64,000 nt of DNA from Chelonoidis abingdonii (lineage: Eukaryota > Chordata > Testudines > Testudinidae). Where the stretch lies: the NCBI RefSeq assembly GCF_003597395.2, contig NC_133776.1:34853298-34917297 (forward strand), given 5' to 3'. This document shows, in pieces, positions 23,304 through 33,656 of the stretch (position 1 is its first letter; every line of letters begins with the position of its first letter). The notes under the pieces are model-generated. The model ran no database searches. It was not told where the DNA came from and saw only the letters and a program-made list of their open reading frames with translations. The position numbers were made by a program, and so were the translations under genes.

Positions 23304-23434
23304 ACATGCATCCGACGAAGTGGGTATTCACCCACGAAAGCTCATGCTCCAATATGTCTGTTAGTCTGTAAGGTGCCACAGGACTTTGTGCTGCTTTTAC
23401 AGACCCAGACTAACATGGCTACCTCTCTGATACT
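23304..23434 (+). mobile_element. Penelope-like unit with hammerhead-like core, 13-bp TSD
   Basis: The unit begins 'acatgcatccgacgaag' and ends 'acctctctgatact'. TGACTAGAAATAG lies on both sides (23291-23303 and 23435-23447), a 13-bp TSD. Near the start, CCGACGA is followed by an extra A and a 6-bp stem GTGGGT/ACCCAC. GAAA comes next, then GC-loop-GC and TC. This order matches a hammerhead ribozyme (CUGANGA, stem II, GAAA, short stem III, UH cleavage site). Penelope-like elements are known to carry hammerheads. The second core base is C where U is expected, so activity is doubtful. Confidence 0.6.
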
Positions 23435-25794
23435 TGACTAGAAATAGTGTTTTCTCTTACTGTTTCAGGACTGCTTTTAGGGATGTTATATGGCCCCAAA
23501 CAATTATATTTTAGACTAGCTCCACTGGCATATTTTCCCTATTTGAATACTGTACACAGAATGTCTTTCTGAGACTTAGCCCTAAGACATGCAATTACTG
23601 TGTGTTCAAGATATAGAGTACATCAGAGAAAAGCAAAGACAACAAACAAAACCAATGCTCCATACAAAAGGAAGAAGTATTCTTGCCAAGATTTTACACA
23701 ATCTGCAACCCCAGCAACAATTTTTCTGGAAACATTTCTCATTTCAAATGCCCTACTCGGCAGAAATATTAAAAACATGTACTGATCCTGCAACACAGAT
23801 ATGTTGTTAATGTCTGTGAATATACTAAGGATATTATTAAACTGCCTCATTTTATCTATATGCAGAAAAAGCCTCATCCTGTGAGGTGCTGAACACCTGT
23901 TTCCCACTGAAGTCAACGTGGGTGCTCACACCTTTGAAAAGAAATCACATACACGTGTTTGTGAAACTCACATGCCCTTGTGAAATATTTCCAGTGGAGT
24001 TACTCTTGTAGAGAGTCCTTGTTCCACTTTACCTAGCTGAAAATGTTATGAAACAATAATTTATTCTGGTCCTTTTTGTGAATGAGGAACTATTTATTTG
24101 TTTGGTTGATTATCTAAAAGTCTGACATGAAAATGCAACTCTGTTCTGTACAGTAAAAAAGTAATAAAATACATAATGAACACCATTTTAAAAATGTCAG
24201 AAGCTCACTAATAACTCAGCTGTTTTACATTTATATTATAAGAGTGGAAGAGAGTACACAGTAGAGTACCAGTTATTTTAAAACAACTGAATGTTTATTT
24301 AGTTTAGAGTCAACCATGAGATCAGATACCTCAATGATGGGCAGCAGTCTACAATCCATGCAAGTCTGGAAATCCATTCTGCCACTGATGTGCAGAGACT
24401 TGTCACTAAACTCCCCTTAGCATGTCTGGGAGGCTCTAATGATTGAAATATTAGATACTCTGAAGCGTGTATTTATCTGTAGTTTAAAATGAAATTTCAG
24501 ACAAAGAGCTTGTCTCTTTTAAAACAAGTTAGTCTTGCTCTTTATATGATTTTATCTCTCTGCACTTTAAACAACCCTCTCTCTTGTTATCAGTCTGTTT
24601 CTCCCCCTGTGTTTTTTATTAGTAGTACTATAATTCAGAATTTACAGCATCTGGCTGAATGTTTCCTGTATTCTGCCTTCCCTGCCATGTGATTCTGTTT
24701 CTCTGCATGCTCTAGATGTTTGACAATCTTCTAACCATGAGCTGGAGCTGGGGTATTTTCCTTCTGCAGTTAACTGTTGTGTATACAGTTTGTGGAATTA
24801 CAACACTAAGTTCCTTAGCTTCTGCTCAGTCTGCAGTTTCACTTCTGGAATACTTGCACATCACTTTATTCTTTACCCAAATAGTTGAATTAAATAAGAT
24901 GAAATTGCTTTTGATTAAATGTTTAGCATTAATGATAATAGAGTGAGTTGGTTATTATGTTGGTTAGTGTATATTAAGCCACAGAGACTCTTAAATTACC
25001 TTTGCATTGGATACACTGTTCAATCATTCTAAGTGGATCAAATCTCTCAGGGGACCAAAGACCCCTGATGTACCCCGGGCCCAAATCTTTATGAGATATT
25101 CAGGTCTTTCATTGCTCCTTGCTGACCTGTCGGCTACGGAACAACAAAATGATGCCTAAGAGGCTCCTGAGCATCGGCTGGAGTCTGGTATAGCTATTGA
25201 GGCAGACCCATCTGCTAGCACAGGGGTAAGCAATTGTGTTTTGCTGTTTCATGTATTCACAGGCCCCTTTCAGATACCTGTCTTTGGGGAGTGTCCTTTC
25301 ATTGTCCTTATTCTAGCCTGCAAATGTCTGGGGGTGCCCCATCTCCTAACAAACCTTAGCATCTTCAGAGAAAATTGCAAAGTCCACTTTTTTGGTTTAG
25401 CTTTCCCACAGTAACACTGTCAAAATAATACCCCTTCCCACCAAAATCCAATCCCTGAACAGACAGGCAGAACTATGGGCCAGATCCTGGCTCTGATACA
25501 GCCCCTTTGGGCTGCTCTAGCAGTACAAACGTACAATAAAGCCAACCTAAGAAGCCTAAATATTGAGGGTTTCTTCAGTGGGGGGCATCACCAGGTGACA
25601 TACACCACAAGTCCCTTCACAGTCTCTGGTGTATGGCATGTCTAGGGGATGACCGCTTGCACTTCAGCAATCCATGACAGTGTAATGGCTCCTTGGTTGT
25701 GCTGCAACCAGTGTCATTTAGAGCAGCCCTGAGGAGACTGATCTGGCCCTGTGCAGGCTCCAGGAATAGGGCATGAGGGTGTAAAATGTCTCAG

Positions 25795-25860
25795 TGCCAT
25801 CTTGGTCCCCTCCTAATCGGAGCTAAGCAGGGCTTGGCTGCAGCTAAGGAACGAGCCCTA
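25795..25860 (+). mobile_element. Possible 5S rRNA-derived SINE fragment
   Basis: The stretch 'cctaatcggagctaagcagggcttgg' resembles the internal control region of 5S rRNA (..TCTCGGAAGCTAAGCAGGGT..). It is far too short and diverged for a 5S gene. It could be the 5S-derived head of an AmnSINE-type SINE. This is a resemblance only. Confidence 0.25.
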
Positions 25861-26275
25861 TACATTTATATGCACACTTTGTATAACTGTGAGAGGTAGT
25901 TAGATACCACAGTGCTATGCAAGAGCCCTGAATATAGAATACCTAAAAATGTACTGTGGCATCAACAGCAGTAGTTGTGAAAGAGGAACTTGGACAGTCA
26001 CCACATATGTAAAATCTGCACACTAAGCTCATGCTGAGGCAGTGTTCCCAGAAAAACCTCAGCAAGTTCCTCTGACAAATTTCTCCCTTGTTAGTCCATA
26101 AAAGGCCTAGTTCTAAATATCTTGTGATCTAAAACGCTTATGGACTTAGATGGAGGGTTTAGTATGCGCAAGGACAGCAGGATGGGATTTCAAGTGTATC
26201 TCCTTTTAAAAAAGAGGACTGCATTGTAAAGCTTTGGCCAGTGGTTCCTTCCACCCTTGTTCAGAGGAGCATGTG

Positions 26276-26319
26276 ATTTTTTGTATCAGTTAGTCAGAAA
26301 ACTAACTGATACAAAAAAT
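26276..26319. repeat. Perfect 19-bp inverted repeat, 6-nt loop
   Basis: ATTTTTTGTATCAGTTAGT at 26276-26294 is followed by CAGAAA, and its exact reverse complement lies at 26301-26319. There is no mismatch in the stem. It is not flanked by an obvious TSD and not part of a repeat I recognise. Confidence 0.9.
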
Positions 26320-27678
26320 AAAGTGAAAATTGAATCATTTTCACAAATCTTACATTAAAGTTTGGCTCAGTGTCTCTGTAGAACATGGTGACGCCAAAAT
26401 AAATCTATAGCTGAGTTCCACTCTTTGCCAGGTAACTGGCAAAACCATACCCAACTACCACATACTTTGACTAAATGGATTTCTCCATTAAATCTCCATG
26501 TTCTTTGGCAAACAGAGCAAATTAGTATTTTTTTAAATGGACATTTTTTTAAAATAGTGGTCCCAGTTCAGCTGTTGCCCTTGAAATGGGTCTATAAATG
26601 ATTTTTTTACATGTTGAAGTTTGTTCCAAGCCCACTATAGTTGCGTGTCTATTATAAAGCAGACTAGTAAAGTAGAGAGCTCATGTAAAAGGAAAGGGTA
26701 ATGAAATATCAGAGACTGTGGCCATAACAGACAAAAGTACTACACTGCTAGGTCAATCCTCACTTCAATTGATAGTTGCTGGGCCATGCTTCAAAAATGC
26801 AGTGAAATGAATAACAGACTGTTACAATGATCCTGCAAATAGCAATGCCCTGAAGACACACTAAAAACATAAGGAAATGGAACTTTTTTCTCTGTCTTAA
26901 ACAACATTTTGCTCAGTGGAAAAAAAGCCAAGGAACACATTTTTCTAGATGATTTAAGTTGCAGTATGCTGATATATTTCTTCCAATAGCAACAATTAAA
27001 ATATCCTTCTTGTGTTACCAGAATGTAGGCGTTATTTTTACTATTAACCCGCACTTATTTGAACAATAGTAGCAGCTCACAGTTCTACCTTGCTTTATTC
27101 AGAAAAGGGCTGGGTTTTGGGGTTGATTTCATTCCAAAATCTAGTATGTGTATAGAAATTAGAGAAGTTCACATCAGAACTTGATCCATTTTTTTCCAAA
27201 GTTGGGGGGACTTTAGATCTAGGATCTTAGGATAGCTCATTTTAAAAATAAGGGCTGGCCAAAGATTCAGCTCCGAACTTTCCCAAAGTTTTGAAGGATG
27301 TTCTGGTTTGGTATTTTGGTTTGGGCCTGTCTCCAGTGGTAATGTTGTTTTAAAATGATTGTTGAAAGGAAGACTTAAACACTATAGTTTAGGCCAAAAA
27401 ACGTGGACTAATTTAAACTGAAGAATTCTTTGCACACTTTAAATATCTCTTTAACCTTTTCAAATGAATACCATTTTTGCCCAATTCAAAAATGGAAAAT
27501 TATTAGAAAATGCTATTTTAATTTCTAAATAGCCTAGATTGTATTAGGAAGAACTGAAAGGGAACATCTTACAAATAACTGCAGAAAACTGTATCCTTAA
27601 AAACAAGGGAGTGACCTGAGTGTGTGCAGATCAGAGTTGCTAAACTGAGCAATCCTGAAAACAGTTACATTAGAGCAA

Positions 27679-27755
27679 ACATGGGAACAGAAAAATGGCC
27701 ATACTGGATCAGACCAATGTTCCATCTAGCCAAGTATTCGGTCTTCTGTCTGGAG
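27679..27755 (+). mobile_element. CR1-related fragment
   Basis: 'atggccatactggatcagaccaatgttccatctagccaagtat' matches a block very common in bird and reptile genomes and associated with CR1-type LINEs. It is short and 5'/3' incomplete, ending near the MITE fragment at 27772. Confidence 0.6.
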
Positions 27756-27771
27756 TCCAGAAGTCTATATA

Positions 27772-27868
27772 GCAATTTTACAGCCCTACAGACTGAGCCC
27801 TGTGAGCCTGGAGTTGGCTAGCACAGGCCAGCCACAGGGTTTTCTTTACTGTATAGACATACTCTAGG
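27772..27868 (+). mobile_element. MITE right half (ACATACCC family)
   Basis: 'caattttacagcccta...gagccctgtgagcc...ggccagccacagggtt...gtatagacatact' parallels the right half of the complete element at 60005-60291. The left half is missing. Confidence 0.6.
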
Positions 27869-28087
27869 GGACTATGGACAATCAGAGCATATGTTAGAGC
27901 TGCCCTGTGGCTGCTCTAAGTTACACCAATGACTGGTTCAGCCCCAGAATTTGGGAGATGCAAAGGTACCTAAAGCTATTTTTGTTCCCCTGTGCCCAGC
28001 AGAGATACTGAAGGCCTAGGAACTGGCCCGATACTTGTAGAAATATAAACTTTGCACTAATTCTTAGCTTTCCCATTAGTATTTTGG

Positions 28088-28172
28088 GTCTGATTCAGAG
28101 AGTGCTGAGTTCCACAGCTCCCACTGAAATTAACTGCCGTGATTGGCGCTCAGCACCTCTCAGAGTCAAACC
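28088..28172. repeat. Foldback repeat, decayed
   Basis: 'gtctgattcagagagtgctgag' is mirrored by 'gctcagcacctctcagagtcaaac'. The centre is near 'cccactgaaattaactg'. It belongs to the same class of short foldback repeats as 13432-13517. Confidence 0.55.
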
Positions 28173-28987
28173 TTTATTCCCATCTGTGAAGTTAGTTTGC
28201 ATGTTAATTTAATGGTTTGTAAAGAAACATTTCAAATTGGATCAAATACATCTTATCTATGAAGTTTTTACCAATTCCTAAGTCAGGAAAGAGACAACTA
28301 TTTCTATAGCTCCCATCCAAAGCTATAAAGAGGCTTTCCATTTTGCCAGAAGTGTTAGTAGGGTGAGCAGAGGCCATGCACAGTGTAAATGTGGTTCTGC
28401 TAAAGTACAAACTCCTGGGGGAATAAACACAGACAGTATTAAATTGCTTTATCATTAGAAGTTCCCAGAGTACCATAATGATTGAGACAGCAGACGGGCT
28501 GGCAACAGCACAGAAGTAGGGAATGTATTAAAGCTGAAAAATGCAATAAACATTTTAGTCTGGTTCACATATCTATGCTCAGATGTGGTAATGTGTAACA
28601 TGGACTGCTGTTCTGTGCAGCAACATGACTCGAAACTACTTCAGTGGCTACTGCAGGAGAAAGCTGCTGGCCTAAGGACCCCTGTTGATATATTGAGAGC
28701 ATTTTCAAATGAATGTTCAGGAAAACATTTTTGTAGGAACATGGAGAATTAATTAATTCTCAGGAAAAACAAAACAAAAATCCTTGCAAATAGTGGTGTC
28801 TCATTCTGAGCACTATAAATCTAGGGAGATTTTAAAGAGAAAATAGGGAGCTTGATTATATGAAAAAAGAAATGTTTTTTTTTTCTTAGAAGTTAGAAAA
28901 TCATTCACTTGGTGAAAAGATAGTATTGTATAAGTCATTGTGATCTTAGTGTTAATTTCTCCTCGCCTGTAACTTCTGTGTCTTAGT

Positions 28988-29167
28988 GTCCTGTGGCATT
29001 TTATAGACTAACAGACGTATTGGAGCATGAGCTTTCGTGGGTGAATACCCACTTCGTCGTATTCACCCACGAAAGCTCATGCTCCAATATGTCTGTTAGT
29101 CTGTAAGGTGTCACAGGACTCTGCTGCTTTTACAGATCCAGACTAACATGGCTACCCCTCTGATACT
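28988..29167. mobile_element. Penelope-like insertion with inverted 5' part, 10-bp TSD
   Basis: GTGTCTTAGT flanks both sides (28978-28987 and 29168-29177). The right part, from about 29056, is the plus-strand unit running through GAAA and 'tgtctgttagtctgtaagg' to 'cccctctgatact'. The left part, to about 29059, is the same sequence on the minus strand. The two hammerhead-like segments face each other head to head. One TSD pair encloses both parts, so they went in as one event, as in twin-primed 5' inversion. Confidence 0.65.
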
Positions 29168-29189
29168 GTGTCTTAGTCATGTAGGCATC

Positions 29190-29940
29190 TGTGATGGAGT
29201 TCACTCACCAGAGCAGTGCCTCCTGCTGGCCATCTCATGGATTAGCTATCTTATCCGGCATGCCCTGTCCTGGTGGTGCCTCTTCCACTGCCTTCTCCGC
29301 GTGCAGACCCATCTCAGCACCGGAACCACAGCATCCTTTTTATGACTTGGCCCTCCAGCTGTGTCACCATCTATGTTTTCCCCTGCTGTTGAGAAGTATC
29401 TTCCAGTTCGATAGTCTAGCCACTTCCTCAGTGGCACGTGAGGGGACCTGGTCCCACACACTACTCCAGGTCCCAGCCCTGTAGATGGCAGCCTCCTGCT
29501 GCCTCTCCTTAACTTCTCTGCCAATACTGCTTCAGTTCCCTGGACCACTTCCCCAGGGCCCTGGACCACTTCCCTACTCTCTTCTCAGGGCCTCCAGTCA
29601 GCAAGTCCCAGCAGCCAGCCAGGAACTCCCTCTTGCATCCCTGGTCCCTGCCAGCAACCGCTCTGTCCAAGAGTTATCTTCCTACAGCTGACTAGAAACA
29701 CAGTCTCTATTTCTTGCACTTCCTGCAGCAACTGACTATCTGTAGCACTGCAGCTGCTTTTATGTGAGCCCACTGGGCTCTGACTGGCTGATTCATACAG
29801 CCTTCCTCCAATTGGCTGCTTCCTGCATAGCCTCCCTAGACTGCTTGGAGGACTAACCTCCACAGCTCCTTTCTGGGACAGAGTGTGGCAGGCGCATGAG
29901 GGACTCTTCCACTCCAGTGTGGGACAAACACTCCATCACC
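29190..29940 (-). mobile_element. Probable solo LTR
   Basis: It starts TGTGATGGAGT and ends ACTCCATCACC, near-perfect inverted termini of TG...CA type. Minus-strand orientation is suggested by 'cataaaagcagctgcag' (minus strand, near 29750), a TATA-like promoter context. The flanks gcatc and acctc match only partly, so the TSD is worn. Several open frames cross it (29191-29691, 29246-29569) but none encodes a recognisable protein. Confidence 0.5.
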
Positions 29941-30039
29941 ACCTCATATGAAAGTACTTATCTGAATCTGAGCCTTAACCTGATTAAATTTAGCATTGAT
30001 TTACAAGGACCGGCAATTGTGAGGAGGTAAGAACAGTGC

Positions 30040-30125
30040 ACTCGCTTGTTAGGTGACCTATGTCAAATCACTTTACCCCTTCTGCCTTAGTTCCCCTGTC
30101 TGAAAAATATGTATAATAATGAGTG
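30040..30125 (-). mobile_element. MIR-like SINE fragment
   Basis: 'gacctatgtcaaatcactttaccccttctgccttagttcccctgtctgaaaaatatgtataataat' parallels the reverse strand of MIR (GGGCAAGTCACTTAACCTC...CTCAGTTTCC...CTGTAAAATGGGGATAATAAT). Confidence 0.6.
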
Positions 30126-31024
30126 GAAATACTGCTGTCACATTATTTATCTAAGGCAGAACTGGAAGGTATTTTAGGGTGGCCACATAGAGCAATAGAG
30201 TTTATACAGAGCCCAAGACTTTTCCTGATCTTCAGAAATAATCTAGAAGTCAAAGCATCATTGGACAAAGTTATTTTACTTTTAACTGATATTCCACAGC
30301 TCACTGTAATAGCTTCTCCAACTTCTGTATATAGGCTGAAACCTTCTTGTCCGGGTCACTGATTTTCAAGGTGCTGACCATGTCCTAAGCTGGGCCTCTG
30401 AGATGCTCTAGTAGACACCTTCACTTTTCTGCATTTGGTACCTGCCACTCTTGTATCAGTTCAGTGTTGACTCCTAACCGACAGTCCATCCCTTCTTCAC
30501 CAGGTGTTTTGACTCCTTGCACCCAAAAGTAACCTTGGACTTACAACAGAAGGCTGGCTCAGGATGGAGCTGCACCGTCTTTTCCACTGCTTGCCCCAGA
30601 GCCTTTGCTCATACATCAGGAGATACTGTGGTACCCAGGATTGGGACTGCTGGTCCAACAGCCCCAGCATGTCACCCACCATCTTAGCCTCCTTTTCTAA
30701 GGAAGTTGTCCTTTTATTTAACAACTCTACATCTGAAGCAAGGAGGGGTGGGGGAGCTGGGTTGCAGATGCTACCAGCTTCCACACATTATCTGCCACTT
30801 GGAACTTGTGAAGGTTCCACTGCTACCAGCCGCTTGCATAATGCTGCACAGGCAGCCTCCTTCCTCCTAAACATGCACCAGTCTTCCAACATGTATACAG
30901 CCATGATGCAAATTATATTTTCCCCAAATAACTTGCTTTCCCAAATTATTTTTTTTCAAGATGTGCTTACAAGGGTTATTAACCCAGGAACAATCCTAGA
31001 CAAGCTCCCTGCCCTCCCCCGCAA
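30126..31024. other. Unassigned; longest open frame of the window
   Basis: The plus frame 30564-31085 (173 codons) is the longest in the window. It has no recognisable domain, is Ser/Leu-rich, and runs into the LTR at 31025. The minus frame 30497-30784 is also open. It could be internal sequence of a decayed LTR element next to 31025-32006, but I see no primer-binding site or conserved gag/pol motif. Confidence 0.3.
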
Positions 31025-32006
31025 TGTAACCCTTCTGCTAGTTGGTATCAGCATTAAAAACAGATGGGTTCAAATATCCTCTTAAAATTAACAAACACCA
31101 CTGGCTCAAACTGCTACCCCAATACCTGGGAAAGAACAAAATACCTGTCCTAAGTGCCTTGAACAGGCAATACTTCCCTTCTCACAAACATTCAGTCTGT
31201 GTTTAAAACAAAGACAACTTTATTAAGGGGCAGAGGAACAGAACATTAATTTGGAAAAACACACCAATAAATCACCAGTATGCTTATATGAATAGTAAGT
31301 AAAATGCCCACCCATGACATCTTTGGCAGTAGTCCCTTGCGTCAGTTTCCCCACCTACTAGAATAAGCATCTGATGGACAACTGTCCCTTTGACACCTCA
31401 CTTCCCCACTTTTCCCCACTGAGACTGGGTAGTCACATGCCAGACCCAGGAGTGCACTCAGGCAGGGCCTGTCTGAAACCACCAGGGAGAAGGGCTGCTG
31501 GGCTTCTATGAAGTGAGGCGGTGCTGCTGGCTCTGTGCCATCTCTCACCGTCTCGCACGTGCTGTAGCCTTAGCTGCAATGTTGAGCCCAGGTCCTCAGG
31601 CTCCACCACCCAGCCAGCTATAGAGATTACAGCTCTGCTGGTGTAGAGTAAGGGTGCCTTGTTGTGGTCACTATGTTGCCTTTTCCCAAGATACTAGATC
31701 TAGATCAGGCACCTACCCAGCTCTTATGATCACAGCTCTAGTAGCTCTGGGTTGGTGCCAAACCCAGGTCTCTATCAGAGTGCACTCAACTCTATCGTTA
31801 TGTTGTAGAGTAGGTTCAATGGCATATGAGAAGCGTCAAACAGAGTCTTTGATACCAGGGATTCACCCACCTCTTTCAGCTAGGGTTTCTTTCCTTCTCC
31901 TTCTGTGATTGGCTTATTTCCCTGTGGTGTCACACAGAGGTGTTGTGGTAAGGGGAACTCCTCACTAAGAGCATATTAAGTACAGCTCTTCTGCCATTTG
32001 TTTATA
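31025..32006 (-). mobile_element. Probable LTR, same family as 13936-15102
   Basis: It starts TGTAACCCTTCTGCTAGTTGG, parallel to 13936. It then shares 'caatacttcccttctcaca', 'actttattaaggggca' and 'gaacattaatttggaaaaac' with the 14-kb copy. The right end near 32006 ('ttgtttata') is worn and no TSD was found. It is probably an old solo LTR on the minus strand. Confidence 0.5.
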
Positions 32007-32903
32007 CTATAAGGATACTAACATTTCATTACCCCTCCACCCAAAATTTAATTGAGTTTTAATCAAAACACTGGGAAGGCAGGTAAATAAGCAGATAAGA
32101 TCTGCTCATTCAATCTTTTCCTCTGGTTCACCAGTTCATGTCAGTAGAGAACTCCTCCCTGTAGCTGTCAGAAGCACTCGTATTCATAAATCACAAAGAC
32201 TTGACTGTACCTACAACCAAAATCATTTATCCATTATGAAATTTCCATTCACTTTGTCCTTACAAACTAGTGTACCTGGTTTTCTTTTAATGTGATCTAA
32301 CCCTTCCCTTATAACTTACTGGCTCATATGGTTACTAAATATTAAACCACATGGACCGACCAATACATTGACTTTGTTGTGACAGATAAATATATTCATA
32401 GGCCAATTTGAAGGGAGCTCAAACGCACCATATGAAAAAACAAAACAAAACAAAACCCTGATTCTTCACATTTTACTAACACTGTATAGTTTGGAATATT
32501 TCTTGCATGCTGTACAATAAAATATAATCATTAAGGATCTTGCATTTCTGTTCCAGCTTGCACACTAGAGGATTGAAAACCCTTGACAAATTGATACACA
32601 CTAGACACCAGGATCATGCCATCCAGCCCTGAAATGAAATGCAACAACTCTTTACAGTGCACAGAATCCACACCACCTGAAAATAGGAAGTGAGGAATAT
32701 TATACTACATTAAATTACTGGGGAAATCATGGATAAGACATTATGATCCAGACTGTAAGAATCCAGAAAATAACAGTACTATGAGATTTTAATGATCATG
32801 CGTGGCAAGGACTAAAGTTTTAATCACCACCAGTTACACTGAGTCTAGACAATGTCATTGCATTCTCTGAAGAGGCACAAAGGGAAGAATGCAACCTACT
32901 GAT
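32007..32903. other. Unassigned AT-rich spacer
   Basis: No gene or delimitable repeat was recognised. An A-rich (caaaa)n stretch lies near 32430-32455. Confidence 0.5.
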
Positions 32904-33656
32904 TAGGGCCCTACCAAATCCATGGCCATGAAAAACACATCACGGACTGTGAAATCTGGTCTCCCCTCATGAGATCTGGTCTTTTGTATGCTTTTACTCT
33001 ATACTATACAGATTTCACAGGGGAGACCAATGTTTCTCAAATTTGGAAGAGTTGCAGGGGGGGTCGCAAGGTTATTTTAGGAGGATCGTGGTATTGCCAC
33101 CCTTACTCCTATGCTGCTTTCAGAGCTGGGTGGCCAGAAAGTGGCAGCTGTTGTCCAGGTGCCCAACTCTGAAGGCAATGCCCTGCCAGCAGCAGTGCAG
33201 AAGTCAGGGTGGCTAAACCATACCATGCCACACCAAGCCTGACTTCTGCACTGTTGTCTTCAGAGCTTGGCATCCAGAGAGTGGTGGCTGCTGCATGGTG
33301 GCTCAGTTCTTCAGGCAGCACTGTAGAAGTAAGGGCGGCAATACCATACTATACCATCATTACTTCTGTGCTGCTGCTGGCAGTGGCTCTGCCTTCAGAG
33401 CTGGGCTCCTAGCCACCAGCCACCACTTGCCAGCTGCCCAGATCTGAAGCCAGTGCCACTGTCAACCACAGAGCAGAAGTAAGGGTAGCAATATTGCGAC
33501 CCTCCACACACACAACTCCTTTTTGAGTCAGGACCCCTACAATTATAACACCATGAAATTTCAGCTTTAAATAGCTGAAATAATGAAATTTACTATTTTT
33601 AAAATCCTATGACTGTGAAATTGACCAGAATGAACAGTGAATTTGGTAGGGCCCTA
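32904..33656. mobile_element. DNA element with AGGGCCCTACCAAAT terminal inverted repeats
   Basis: The left end TAGGGCCCTACCAAATCCA is mirrored by TGAATTTGGTAGGGCCCTA. A second inner match is 'tgaaatctggtctcccctcatgag' against the later 'cacaggggagacc'. The interior holds perfect palindromes, for example 33193-33208 with 33238-33253 (16 bp). It also repeats the motif 'gcagaagtaagggtggcaat' and its inverse. It is non-coding and I could not establish a TSD, so the superfamily is uncertain. Confidence 0.65.

Larger units (their letters stand above)
23448..28975. other. Unassigned spacer with minor repeats
   Basis: No gene is recognised. The tract contains the hairpin at 26276-26319, a possible 5S-like SINE fragment at 25795-25860, CR1-related sequence at 27679-27755, a half-MITE at 27772-27868 and a foldback repeat at 28088-28172. 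The rest is AT-rich with no delimitable element. Confidence 0.5.

Noticed and set aside
25818..25843. 5S rRNA gene
   Set aside because: Only a short internal-control-like resemblance; the rest of the 120-nt gene is absent.
29191..29691. Frames in the TGTGATGGAGT repeat
   Set aside because: They lie inside a probable LTR and show no conserved protein.
30564..31085. Longest open frame (173 codons) as a gene
   Set aside because: No recognisable domain, an open frame on the opposite strand as well, and its end lies inside an LTR.
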